Shown in pieces: positions 9,109-17,338 of a DNA stretch of 64,000 nucleotides. The notes under the pieces were generated by a model. The model was not told the DNA's origin, ran no database searches, and worked only from the letters and a program-made list of their open reading frames with translations. This stretch comes from an uncultured Clostridia bacterium. GTDB lineage: Bacteria; Bacillota; Clostridia; UBA1381. Position numbers and translations under genes: made by a program. Positions within the stretch are counted from its first letter, which is position 1; every line of letters starts with the position of its first letter. The stretch is taken from NCBI GenBank assembly GCA_947626135.1, contig CANQQZ010000004.1:78924-142923 (forward strand), in the 5' to 3' direction.

Positions 9109-9999
9109 ATGGATTTGGGACACTGCGCGCTGTGTCCGCGGCATTGCGGCGCGGACAGGCGGAACGGGAAAACGGGCTTTTGCGGCGCGGACGACAGAAT
9201 AAAAACGGCAAGAATCGCTCCGCATATGTGGGAGGAGCCGTGTATTTCCGGCAAAAACGGCTCCGGCGCCGTTTTCTTCTCTCACTGCACAATGAAATGC
9301 GTATTCTGCCAAAACAGAAAAATCAACCATAACGGAAACGGATATTATATAACAAGAGAGGAGCTCGCGGAGGAAATGCTCCGGCTTCGCGACGCGGGCG
9401 TTCACAATATAAATCTCGTGACGCCCTCGCATTACGTTCCGCAAATCATCGGCGCTCTTGACACCGCCAGGGCGCGCGGTCTGTCGCTGCCGGTAATATA
9501 CAACTGCGGAGGCTATGAAACGGAGGACACTATCAAAGCCCTCGACGGATATATTGACGTCTATATGCCTGATATGAAATACTTTGACGATCGTTATGCG
9601 ATAAAATATTCCGCCGCCCCCGATTACTTCAAAACCTGCGCCGCCGCCATACGCGCCATGCTCTCACAGGTCGGCGTGAACCGGTTCGATAAAAACGGAA
9701 TGATGACGCGCGGCGTGCTCGTCCGTCATATGCTTCTTCCCGGGCTTTTGCTTGACTCAAAGCGGGTCATTGACTATCTTCACACAGCCTTCGGCAATGA
9801 TATTTATATAAGCATTATGAGCCAGTACACGCCGTCGGGAGATTTGAAAAAATTCCCCGAGCTTAACAGAAAAATAAACAAAAGAGCGTATGATGCGCTC
9901 GTAAACTACTGTGTAAAAACAGGAATAGAAAACGCGTTCGTGCAGGAGTCCTCGTCCGCCGATGCGGAATACATTCCGGATTTTTACGGGGATGAATGA
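9109..9999 (+). CDS. Radical SAM protein, PflA/PflX-like
   Basis: This 296-residue protein belongs to the radical SAM group related to pyruvate formate-lyase activating enzyme (COG1313, often called PflX). The cluster motif is CTMKCVFC (CX3CX2C) at about residues 63-70, which binds a 4Fe-4S cluster and S-adenosylmethionine. An additional N-terminal Cys set (CALCPRHCG, then GFCG) may bind a second metal site. Family members act as activases or uncharacterised radical enzymes; no glycyl-radical enzyme or AmmeMemoRadiSam partner lies in this window, so the substrate is unknown. The ATG at 9109 has a strong ribosome site 9 bases upstream. The gene appears monocistronic, with a terminator at 10174. 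Confidence 0.85.
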   Translation: MDLGHCALCPRHCGADRRNGKTGFCGADDRIKTARIAPHMWEEPCISGKNGSGAVFFSHCTMKCVFCQNRKINHNGNGYYITREELAEEMLRLRDAGVHNINLVTPSHYVPQIIGALDTARARGLSLPVIYNCGGYETEDTIKALDGYIDVYMPDMKYFDDRYAIKYSAAPDYFKTCAAAIRAMLSQVGVNRFDKNGMMTRGVLVRHMLLPGLLLDSKRVIDYLHTAFGNDIYISIMSQYTPSGDLKKFPELNRKINKRAYDALVNYCVKTGIENAFVQESSSADAEYIPDFYGDE

Positions 10000-10117
10000 A
10001 GCCATCGTTTTTTCCGGCGTCCGCTGTTCATTTTTTCGCTGCCGGTCATTTTGGCGCGCCGCGATAAAATCCGCCCTTTTCCGGGCGCGAATTTATAAAG
10101 CCGATGCCGGCAAAAAA

Positions 10118-10163
10118 GCGGGACAAAGACGCGCGGCGCGTCCTTATCCCGCAAAAGCATACT
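10118..10163 (+). repeat. Short hairpin repeat, copy A
   Basis: An imperfect inverted repeat (GCGGGACAAAGACGC facing GCGTCCTTATCCCGC) is followed by AAAAGCATACT. The 17-base block TCCCGCAAAAGCATACT is identical to that at 54449-54465 (copy B), in the same orientation and also intergenic. Confidence 0.6.
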
Positions 10164-10173
10164 TGCGCATCAT

Positions 10174-10194
10174 GCCGCACGGGCGGCTTTTTTT
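10174..10194 (+). terminator. Terminator of the radical SAM gene
   Basis: The stem GCCGC/GCGGC (10174-10178 with 10183-10187) encloses ACGG and is followed by seven T residues. It just overlaps the end of the convergent capA-like gene. Confidence 0.65.
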
Positions 10195-11275
10195 ATTCGA
10201 ACTTTAAATTCAGCGGTGCTATCGCGTCGGTCCGCTCGGTGAGCTTTTCAATAATCCTTTCGCGGTCGGCGCCCTGCGCCGGCGTGGGCTGATAGTCGTT
10301 GTACTCTCCGGTTGACGAAATCATGCATGGAATAAACGAAATGTCGTCATTATCAATATATGCGCCCTTTTCATCGGTTGAGATGACCGCCCGCACAATT
10401 ACCGTATCCTTATCCGCCGGGTTCGTATTTCCGCCGAAGCAGAAATTCCCAAGGCTGTATACTATATATCTTCCGTTATATTTTTCCACGCCCTGAAGCA
10501 CATGCGGGTGCGACCCGAGCACCAAATCCGCGCCGGCGTCTATTGCCGCGTGAGCCATCTCCGTCTGGTCGGCGCCCGGCTCCGTATCCTTTTCTATACC
10601 CCAGTGAATGTACAGAATGACTATCTGCGCTCCGTTTATTTTCGCGCGGCGTATGCATTCCTCCATTTGCGCCGCGTCGTCGGGATTTAAGGCGTTTATT
10701 CCGACGAGAGCAATTTTTACGCCGTTTATCATGGGAGATGCTATACTCATGCCATTAAACGCAAAAATACCGGCGTTTGTCAAAGCCGAGGCTGTGTCCG
10801 TCAGAGAAACCTCGCCGTAGTCGCCCGAGTGATTGTTCGCAAGACTCGCGGCTTCCACGCTTGACGATGTGAGTATGTTAACATACTCCGGATCTCCTCT
10901 GAACGCGAAGGTCTTTTCCTGCCGCTCGCCGCGGTTGGAGAGGGTTCCCTCAAAATTCACGACAGTCAGATCGTCGGAGGCGAAGATGTCCGCGACGTTC
11001 CTGAAAAAATAGCCGTAATCTCCGCCCAGCTCCTCAACCTTGCTCTCAAAGCTGCCCTCCGCCGGCGTCGTTATATCCGTCGCGAGCGTGCAGTCGCCGA
11101 CAGCGGTGAGCGTAAACTGCCCCGAATCGGGCTCGGGCGCTGCGTCCGCCTGCTCGCCCGCCGCTCCGCGTTCGGCAAGCAGCCGCCCGTGCCGCGCGTT
11201 TATAGCCGACACCGAGACCGCCGCCGCGAATAATATTATTGCTATAATTAAAAGCGTTCCTCGTTTGCTTCTCAT
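10193..11275 (-). CDS. CapA family protein, membrane-anchored metallophosphatase fold
   Basis: This 360-residue protein has an N-terminal transmembrane segment (about 7-24) and then a CapA/PgsA domain (PF09587). Family signature segments are present in order: VGDCTLATD (about 58), NFEGTLSN, SLANNHSGDYG, YIHWGIEKD and GSHPHVLQG, then YSLGNFCFGG. These residues form the metal-dependent phosphoesterase-like site. CapA is linked to poly-gamma-glutamate or capsule polymer handling in Bacillus, but here no capBC partners are present, so the role is uncertain. A terminal signal anchor places the enzyme outside the membrane. It has its own promoter at 11307-11335. Confidence 0.87.
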   Translation of the reverse strand: MRSKRGTLLIIAIILFAAAVSVSAINARHGRLLAERGAAGEQADAAPEPDSGQFTLTAVGDCTLATDITTPAEGSFESKVEELGGDYGYFFRNVADIFASDDLTVVNFEGTLSNRGERQEKTFAFRGDPEYVNILTSSSVEAASLANNHSGDYGEVSLTDTASALTNAGIFAFNGMSIASPMINGVKIALVGINALNPDDAAQMEECIRRAKINGAQIVILYIHWGIEKDTEPGADQTEMAHAAIDAGADLVLGSHPHVLQGVEKYNGRYIVYSLGNFCFGGNTNPADKDTVIVRAVISTDEKGAYIDNDDISFIPCMISSTGEYNDYQPTPAQGADRERIIEKLTERTDAIAPLNLKFE

Positions 11276-11306
11276 GTTCTCCGCGTCCCTTCGTAATTAT
11301 GAATAG

Positions 11307-11335
11307 ATTTTACTATATGTTTCCCGAATTGTCAA
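11307..11335 (-). promoter_or_regulatory. Promoter of the capA-like gene
   Basis: On the minus strand: TTGACA (11330-11335), a 17-bp spacer, TAAAAT (11307-11312), about 30 bases before the start at 11275. Confidence 0.72.
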
Positions 11336-11397
11336 GATACGGCGGATACAGTGTTTTTTCGCCCGAATCAAAAAAACATACAAATTTTGCGAAGATG

Positions 11398-11426
11398 TTG
11401 AAAATTTGATTTTTTTATGGTATATT
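11398..11426 (+). promoter_or_regulatory. Promoter of the pspC-like gene
   Basis: TTGAAA (11398-11403), a 17-bp spacer and TATATT (11421-11426) with an upstream TGG. A second TATAAT begins at 11426. The ribosome site GGGAGGG follows at 11448. Confidence 0.55.
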
Positions 11427-11463
11427 ATAATATGTAATAACATTTATGGGAGGGATTCCGGTT

Positions 11464-11649
11464 ATGAAGCGGCTGTATAAAAGCAGGACAAATAAAATGA
11501 TATGCGGCGTATGCGGAGGAATAGCCGAATATTTTAATGTTGACCCGACGCTGATACGTCTGGGCGTGGCGGCTATGACGCTGTTCGTTCTCGGGACCAC
11601 AATAATAGCATATATCATAGCTGCGATCATAATTCCCGAGCAGGGATAG
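11464..11649 (+). CDS. PspC domain membrane protein
   Basis: A 61-residue PspC-domain protein (PF04024): KRLYKSRTNKMICGVCGGIA and EYFNVDPTLIRLG, then one transmembrane helix to the C-terminus. PspC proteins sense or respond to envelope stress; stand-alone short versions are common in Firmicutes and have no settled function. I start at 11464 because GGGAGGG at 11448-11454 suits that ATG; the upstream ATG at 11446 overlaps the ribosome site itself. Confidence 0.85.
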   Translation: MKRLYKSRTNKMICGVCGGIAEYFNVDPTLIRLGVAAMTLFVLGTTIIAYIIAAIIIPEQG

Positions 11650-11684
11650 ATGTAAAAAAGCCGGTATGAATTGATATAAATGCC

Positions 11685-11713
11685 AAACGGCGGCGAATCA
11701 TTCGCCGCCGTTT
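11685..11713. terminator. Hairpin overlapping the GH28 stop codon
   Basis: A perfect 13-bp stem (11685-11697 with 11701-11713) has the trinucleotide TCA as loop, and that loop is the complement of the GH28 TGA stop codon. It lies between the convergent pspC-like and GH28 genes. T-tracts are short, so efficiency is uncertain. Confidence 0.65.
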
Positions 11714-12900
11714 GATATTTTTACGCCGATCGTTTTTAAATTTTCCGTATTTTTAATCACCGGTTCGCCTATGCCTCGGGCGGTCACGTTTTCCAGAAAT
11801 ATATTTTTATACGGCGCCTCCGGCAAGCCGCATATGTACACGGCGTTTCCCGCCGTTGTATCGACCGTGAGATTTTTCATATAAATCCCGTTTACCTCCG
11901 GCGTTCCCTCGTTAACCGGCTCCGGTAAATCCGCGTCGAATTTATCCTCGCCGTAGAATCCGCCGGCGTACAGCGCGCCGCGAAACCATTTCGTGTCCCC
12001 AAATTCCGTGCCGCGGTTTATATGCGTGCAGTTTTCGTAATGAATGTTCCTTATGTATCCGCCTCTTCCGCGCACAGCCTTTATGCTCGCAAGGCTGTGC
12101 GTATTTTCAAATACGCAGTTTAAAACATACACATCCTTTACTCCGCCCGACATCTCGCTGCCTATCGCCACGCCGAAGCCGTGCGCGAAACGGCAGCCGC
12201 TTATAACTATGTCCTCCGACGGAATGCCCGCGCGCCTGCCCTCGGCGTCTTTGCCGGATTTCACCGCGATGCAGTCATCCTGGCTTGCGATAAAGGAATC
12301 GCGTATGATGACCTTTTTGCACGAGTCTATGTCTATGCCGTCACCGTTGAAAATACCCTCGTATACTCTTCCGTTTTCATCAAATCTCGTATGTACCCCG
12401 ATATTTTCAATCAGCACGTTTTTGCAGTATATAAGATGCACGCACCACGCGGGCGACTGACGTATTGTAACTCCCCTTATGGTCAGATTTTCCGTATTAC
12501 GCACGCACACCGCACGCCCGCGCGCGCCCTTTTTCTCCGCCATTTCCTGTCTGAACAGCGCCGCGCCGTTCGCGTCTATCGTGCCGCGTCCGTCTATCGT
12601 TATATCCTTATACGGCGCGCCGTCAGTGTTTATAAGGCTCGCGTAGCACAGCTGCTCCCTGCCCTCAAACCTGTACGTCATGATTGGAAAATCATCCGCG
12701 CTGCCGCTTCCGAGCAGCCTTGCGCCCTCCTCAAGATAAAGCGTAACGCCGCTCTTTAAAAACAGCGCGCCCGTGACGAACGTACCCTCGGGCACATATA
12801 CCTCCGAACCGCGCTCGCATAAATCTATGGCGCGCTGTATGGCTTCGGTACAAACGCTGCCGTCCGCCGAAGCGCCGTATTCGATTATGTTATGCCTCAT
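11698..12900 (-). CDS. Glycoside hydrolase family 28 (polygalacturonase-type), cytoplasmic
   Basis: A 400-residue right-handed beta-helix enzyme of family GH28. The catalytic signatures are visible: NGDGID with D187 (canonical NTDG), QDDC with D208 and D209, AHGFG with H240 (canonical GHG), and SIKAVRG (canonical RIK region). The N-terminal segment EYGASADGSVCTEAIQRAID is typical of the family. There is no signal peptide, so it probably acts in the cytoplasm on imported galacturonate-containing oligosaccharides, perhaps as an exo-enzyme or rhamnogalacturonan-type hydrolase; the exact linkage cannot be read from sequence. It is the last gene of the unit fbp - SGNH esterase - galactokinase-like - GH28, 36 bases after its neighbour. 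Confidence 0.9.
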   Translation of the reverse strand: MRHNIIEYGASADGSVCTEAIQRAIDLCERGSEVYVPEGTFVTGALFLKSGVTLYLEEGARLLGSGSADDFPIMTYRFEGREQLCYASLINTDGAPYKDITIDGRGTIDANGAALFRQEMAEKKGARGRAVCVRNTENLTIRGVTIRQSPAWCVHLIYCKNVLIENIGVHTRFDENGRVYEGIFNGDGIDIDSCKKVIIRDSFIASQDDCIAVKSGKDAEGRRAGIPSEDIVISGCRFAHGFGVAIGSEMSGGVKDVYVLNCVFENTHSLASIKAVRGRGGYIRNIHYENCTHINRGTEFGDTKWFRGALYAGGFYGEDKFDADLPEPVNEGTPEVNGIYMKNLTVDTTAGNAVYICGLPEAPYKNIFLENVTARGIGEPVIKNTENLKTIGVKISNGGE

Positions 12901-12936
12901 ATTTTTTCCCCCGCTTAAATGCCGTCTGTTTTTTTC

Positions 12937-13989
12937 CTATATGCCGTCCGCCACGCAGAATATGGGCATGGCGCCGAACTCAGACTCATATGCGAATCCT
13001 ACCGACCTCATAACCTCGTCGCAGCGGCTCTCGTCCACAATCGCGGCTATGCCCTGCTCAAACATTCTCGCGCCGAGCACCGCGTCCTCCCGCAGCAGCA
13101 TATCCGTCAGGTATATCCGTTCGTCATTGCCTGAGCAAAGCCTGCGCTGCGAATAATACGACCGGCTCATTATCTCGGCAAACGCGCGTATATCGCACCG
13201 CGTCAGCGCGCGCACACCCTCGCTCACGCGCCGGCACTCCTCCGACAAATGTCCCGCGCACAGCCTGATCTCCTTCGGTCTGAGTCTCGGCGCGGCAATA
13301 TCAAGCATTTGAGCCGACACGTCCGAAAACGACGTTATATGCGGATACAGCTCCTTTATAAGCATATACGCGCGGCTGATCGTTCCGGCATTCACCGGCG
13401 GCACATTTTTCCGCGCGGCGGCGATTATGAACTTAAGCCCCGTCATCGGCAGCGGAACAAGCTTAGCCGAGCCGGTATCCGCATACACGCCGTAGCCTCT
13501 GCGGCAGGCGAACGCCGTTAAATATTCGTTCATCAAGCCGCGCTGCGCGCAAAGCGCCGCGCATTCTTCGGGACGCGGCATTCCGCGTTTGGACAGCTCC
13601 AAAAGCGCCTTCGCCGCCGAGGCTGTGTACGCAGTCCCGGAATCAAAGCACTCCGGTACGCTGCTGTCGCACAGCAGCTGTGTGCCGCTTATGCCGTAAT
13701 ACTTCGCCCGATTTAAAAAAACCGAAATTCTGTCTCCGCCGCTGCTCGCCTCTATATCGTAAACGCGGCATATATCGGTCTCCGTAGTCGTTATAACAAC
13801 CGTTCCCGAACCGATTTTCCGCGCCGCAGCCTTCACGCCCATAGACATAGCGCAGCCCACGGACGGCATATGCTCCGTGTTCATATATCCCAGAAGCGAG
13901 CAGGGCAAGCCCGTTTCGGCAAACGTCATTCTGCCGTTTTCGCCGGTAAACCTTTTGTAAAAATGTGATTTAAGCTCAGACGCGTTCAT
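12937..13989 (-). CDS. Degenerate galactokinase-fold (GHMP) protein, probable pseudokinase
   Basis: The 350-residue protein aligns in outline with galactokinase from end to end but lacks its catalytic motifs. The substrate signature (normally GEHTDYNGG) reads LLGYMNTEHMPS at about 33-43. The glycine-rich ATP loop (normally GxGLSSSA) reads CFDSGTAYTASA. The region of the catalytic Asp (normally MDQ) reads MNEYL, with N154 at the Asp position. The C-terminal GxGxGG motif reads AVLGARMFEQGIAAIV near 303-318. Hydrophobic patterns such as KLVPLPMTGLKFIIA and SEGVRALTRCDIRAFAEIM support the fold. I start at 13989, where GGAGGTAGGAAG precedes ATG; an extension to 14019 lacks a ribosome site. The reading frame is intact, so it seems to be under selection, perhaps as a sensor or binding protein as with yeast Gal3. 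It sits between the SGNH esterase and GH28 genes. An unusual uronate or sugar kinase is the alternative. Confidence 0.62.
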   Translation of the reverse strand: MNASELKSHFYKRFTGENGRMTFAETGLPCSLLGYMNTEHMPSVGCAMSMGVKAAARKIGSGTVVITTTETDICRVYDIEASSGGDRISVFLNRAKYYGISGTQLLCDSSVPECFDSGTAYTASAAKALLELSKRGMPRPEECAALCAQRGLMNEYLTAFACRRGYGVYADTGSAKLVPLPMTGLKFIIAAARKNVPPVNAGTISRAYMLIKELYPHITSFSDVSAQMLDIAAPRLRPKEIRLCAGHLSEECRRVSEGVRALTRCDIRAFAEIMSRSYYSQRRLCSGNDERIYLTDMLLREDAVLGARMFEQGIAAIVDESRCDEVMRSVGFAYESEFGAMPIFCVADGI

Positions 13990-14087
13990 CTTCCTACCTC
14001 CCGATACGCGTATATTCACTTAAATCATTCCCCTATCCGCCGAAAATTATCACATTACCGGGCAATTTTCAGCGGCGGGCGCGTTCG

Positions 14088-15173
14088 TTATATATGCGAA
14101 ATATCATCGTCTATGTCAGCCGGTACCTCGCCCATTCCGAGCGTCTTTAACCGCTCAAACTCCTGAGCGTTCGTTTCAAATGGCGCGTCGGGATCCGGCT
14201 CGATTTCTTCGATTTCAAGCCTGTCCGTCAGCACCTTGTCGGATAAGCCGTCAATACCGGCGTTCGCTATCATACCCGCGCACAGCCGCGCTATTATCGC
14301 GCCGCCCAAATCATTGGTATGCGTAAAATCCTGCTCCTCTCCGGCATGGCGGAAATACTTTTTCGCCGTATACAGACCCAGCGGCTCGAAGAAATCCGTG
14401 GTAGCCGTCCACATATCAATAAACGGGACGTTATATTTCTCCGCGACCGCTTTCGCCGCGTTACGGTAATCGCCTAAAAGGTTAAATATTTTTCCGTCGC
14501 TTCCGAATATAATTCTGTTAATCGGCGAATTGATTATGGGGCACGCTCCCTTGCCGAGCGCGTATTCCGTAAAATAACTCAGCTGCTCCGCGTAACCGCC
14601 GGATGCGTCAAGCTCGGGAAGCTTCTGGTCATTGTGTCCGAACTCCATAATAAGATAATCGCCTTTTTTTATCTTATCCTTAACCGCGTTAAAATGAACC
14701 GCGCGCGTTTCCGCGCTTGTGGCGCCGGATTCGGCATGATTGGAAACGGCGATTTTATCGTTTAAAAGCATTGGCAGTACCTGACCCCAGCCGCAATATG
14801 TTTTTTCCGGGTCGTAAGGATACTCAGCCGGCTGGTCGGTAACGGTGGAGTCGCCTATAATCCACAATGTCGGGACCTCCGCGGGCGATATGGCTGACGT
14901 CGCCGTTATATCGCCGTCGCAGGCGATATATATTTCGGCGCCGCCGACCCTGTGCTCCGCGTCGCGGCGGATATAATCGCAGACATTTACAATAAATTTA
15001 AGCTCCCTCTTCTCCCCCGCGCGAATTTCCTCGTCCCCGGCTGCAAAACGGCGGTTCTGGGAATACACTGTAAAAACCGTATCCGAATGTGCCGTTATGT
15101 CGAGCGTAACGGCGTAATTGCCGTTGGGAACGGCTGTTTTGATTTCAAGCGGCTTGTGTTTGTATTTTATCAT
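14088..15173 (-). CDS. Cytoplasmic SGNH esterase, rhamnogalacturonan acetylesterase-like
   Basis: A 361-residue esterase similar to RhgT/YesT-type rhamnogalacturonan acetylesterases. An N-terminal beta domain of about 100 residues precedes the SGNH domain. Block I is GDST (S109), a later block is FGHNDQ, and block V is DFTHTND with D282 and H285. Unlike the large esterase at the window start, it keeps the canonical GHND and has no signal peptide, so it probably removes acetyl groups from imported pectin oligosaccharides. It starts 11 bases after the fbp stop codon with AGGAG ahead of the ATG, which implies co-transcription with fbp. The C-terminal 60 residues are acidic. Confidence 0.88.
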   Translation of the reverse strand: MIKYKHKPLEIKTAVPNGNYAVTLDITAHSDTVFTVYSQNRRFAAGDEEIRAGEKRELKFIVNVCDYIRRDAEHRVGGAEIYIACDGDITATSAISPAEVPTLWIIGDSTVTDQPAEYPYDPEKTYCGWGQVLPMLLNDKIAVSNHAESGATSAETRAVHFNAVKDKIKKGDYLIMEFGHNDQKLPELDASGGYAEQLSYFTEYALGKGACPIINSPINRIIFGSDGKIFNLLGDYRNAAKAVAEKYNVPFIDMWTATTDFFEPLGLYTAKKYFRHAGEEQDFTHTNDLGGAIIARLCAGMIANAGIDGLSDKVLTDRLEIEEIEPDPDAPFETNAQEFERLKTLGMGEVPADIDDDISHI

Positions 15174-15184
15174 GGTTTTCTCCT

Positions 15185-17140
15185 TTATTTTACCATGCCC
15201 TTCCTGTACGCGTCAACGAGCGCGTGAAGGGCGTCAATTCTGCTTTGTATATTCTTGCCCGTGTCGGTATCCTCCACAAGCAGGCGCGAGGGGGCAAAAT
15301 CAATCGTATCAAGCGTTGAATGCATATCCTTTTCCTCCACGATCGCGCGCTCCACCGACTCAAACGCCTCGTGCGCCGACAGCATTAAACCGTGTGAATT
15401 GAACAGAAGCGTATATCCGGCGATACCCGTCTGCGGCTGATACGCCTTTGCCATTCCTCCGTCTATTACAAGCAGCTTTCCGTTAGCCTTTACCGGGCTT
15501 TCGCCCTTTTTCAGCTTAACGGGCACATGTCCGTTTATTATGTGGCAGTACGAGGTCGGATCTATACCGAATTCCGCAAGGATTTTATCGCATATTTCCG
15601 GGTCCTCATACAGCTTGTAATACGCGTCCTTTATTTCCTCCTTCGGCTCATCCTCTTCTATGAAATACCTCTCGAACGTAGTCATTTTATTCTTGCCGTA
15701 CAGCGGCGAAAAGCGCCCGCACCATAAGAACCAAAGAAAATCCTGACCGTATTCGCGCCCGGGATTTCCCCGCCGCACATAATACGCGTCGCGGGCAAAT
15801 TTTTCGCATATATCCAGAAGCGATTTTCCGCTCACCCTTTGTCCGTGGAGCTCAACCTCCGTAAATGTGCCGTCCGGATTCATCGGTACGCAGCCGTGGT
15901 AAAGCAGATTATTATTCGTGCAAAGATACATGCTTCCGGAATGGTACAGAAAACGCACATGCTGCTGCAATTTGTCCGAATGGAGAAACGACGTCCTCAG
16001 AGAGTCCATAAGCTCCTCCTCCTCCCTCGTCAGCTTAAACGGGTCGGAGGGGTCTATCGTCGGGAAATTCATATCCTTCATCCTGTATGTATGACCCTCA
16101 AAGCTTATCGTTCCGTCATCAAAGTTGATCTTGTCCAGGCGCAAATGGTTATCCATCATAAATTCCGGATGACGCTTTATAATTTGCCCCTCAAGCTTAA
16201 ATTGAATAATCGCTATTGCCTTGTGCATTTTCGCCCATATATCCACATCATGCTGGGATATTGACACCTTGTTTACGTTTTTCGGCATAAAGCATTCGCA
16301 CGGGTCGTCGCCGTAGGTCTCCATTGCAAACACCGTCAGCGGACGCATGATAATTCCGTAGCCGTCCTCAAGGCACTCGAAATTCATATATCTGGTAGAG
16401 ATTGACAGCACATTTGTAATGCACGCAAGCGAGCCCGCCGCCGCGCCCATCCACTGCACGTCATGATTGCCCCACTGGATATCGACGCTGTGATACCTCA
16501 TCAGACGGTCGAGAATGATATCGGCACGCGGACCGCGGTCAAAAATATCGCCTATTATATGCAGCCTGCCTATGGCAAGATTCTGGATGAGATTGGATAT
16601 GTCAATTATAAACGCGTCCGCCTGCCCCAGCTCAACTATGCTGGAAATGGACTGATTGTAATAATCCACTCTGTCCGCGCCGTATTCGGTGCTTATGTTT
16701 ATAAGCTCCTCGATTTGGTCGCCGAAGGTCTCCGGCAGCAGCTTCCGCACACCGGCGCGCGTGTATTTTGACGCGATGCAGCGGCATATTTCAATAAGAC
16801 GATTAAGCGTAATCCGGTACCAGTCGTCGGTACACTGCCCCTGACGCTTCAGAAAATCGAGCTTCCGCTCGGGATAATATATAAGCGTCGCGAGCGTGTC
16901 GCGGTCGCTCTCCGCAAGCGTATAGCCGTAGATCGACGTTATTTTGTCCTTTATAACGCCCGACGCGTTTTTCAGGATATGCAGAAACGACTCATACTCG
17001 CCGTGTATATCGCTCATAAAATGCTCGGTAAGCTTAGGCAGCTTTTGCCTCGACTGAAGCCGTATAATCTCCGATGACGCTGATTTTATCGTGGGATACT
17101 GCTCGGACAGCAGCCGCAGATATTCGATATCATATGCCAT
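15185..17140 (-). CDS. fbp: Fructose-1,6-bisphosphatase, class III
   Basis: The 651-residue enzyme is the class III fructose-1,6-bisphosphatase of Firmicutes (PF06874), which hydrolyses fructose 1,6-bisphosphate to fructose 6-phosphate in gluconeogenesis. The calcineurin-like metal site is visible: SDIHGEYE near the N-terminus, GDIFDRGPRAD, WGNHDVQWMGAA in the middle and INGHVPVK in the C-terminal half. Length matches the family. The start at 17140 has GGAGGG 13 bases upstream (AGGGCGATAAT-ATG); an upstream extension to 17245 crosses the promoter and is rejected. It is the first gene of a probable operon with an esterase, a galactokinase-like protein and GH28, consistent with gluconeogenic growth on pectin sugars. 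Confidence 0.95.
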   Translation of the reverse strand: MAYDIEYLRLLSEQYPTIKSASSEIIRLQSRQKLPKLTEHFMSDIHGEYESFLHILKNASGVIKDKITSIYGYTLAESDRDTLATLIYYPERKLDFLKRQGQCTDDWYRITLNRLIEICRCIASKYTRAGVRKLLPETFGDQIEELINISTEYGADRVDYYNQSISSIVELGQADAFIIDISNLIQNLAIGRLHIIGDIFDRGPRADIILDRLMRYHSVDIQWGNHDVQWMGAAAGSLACITNVLSISTRYMNFECLEDGYGIIMRPLTVFAMETYGDDPCECFMPKNVNKVSISQHDVDIWAKMHKAIAIIQFKLEGQIIKRHPEFMMDNHLRLDKINFDDGTISFEGHTYRMKDMNFPTIDPSDPFKLTREEEELMDSLRTSFLHSDKLQQHVRFLYHSGSMYLCTNNNLLYHGCVPMNPDGTFTEVELHGQRVSGKSLLDICEKFARDAYYVRRGNPGREYGQDFLWFLWCGRFSPLYGKNKMTTFERYFIEEDEPKEEIKDAYYKLYEDPEICDKILAEFGIDPTSYCHIINGHVPVKLKKGESPVKANGKLLVIDGGMAKAYQPQTGIAGYTLLFNSHGLMLSAHEAFESVERAIVEEKDMHSTLDTIDFAPSRLLVEDTDTGKNIQSRIDALHALVDAYRKGMVK

Positions 17141-17185
17141 ATTATCGCCCTCCGTAATTATGAAATAAACAAAATTTATATATAC

Positions 17186-17214
17186 ATTATATAAAAATAT
17201 ATCCGAAAAATCAA
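17186..17214 (-). promoter_or_regulatory. Promoter of the fbp-pectin operon
   Basis: On the minus strand: TTGATT (17209-17214), a 17-bp spacer, TATAAT (17186-17191), about 45 bases ahead of the fbp start. Confidence 0.75.
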
Positions 17215-17270
17215 TACGGCAGCGGATAAAATTTCCCTCCGGCAAAAAAATCCGAGCCGCCGCAAAAATG

Positions 17271-17298
17271 AAAAAACGCGGGAATTATACCCCGCGTT
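17271..17298 (-). terminator. Terminator after the arginine operon
   Basis: AACGCGGG (17275-17282) pairs with CCCGCGTT (17291-17298). Read on the minus strand it is followed by six T residues. It separates the GNAT gene from fbp. Confidence 0.75.
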
Positions 17299-17338
17299 CC
17301 TTAATTCTTATTCCCGCATAAAATATCCGTGCGTCCGC

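Noticed and set aside
13990..14019. Upstream start for the galactokinase-like gene
   Set aside because: No ribosome site, whereas GGAGGTAGGAAG directly precedes the ATG at 13989.
15185..17245. Longer fbp reading frame starting at 17245
   Set aside because: The extra N-terminal part crosses the operon promoter and the good ribosome site is at 17140.
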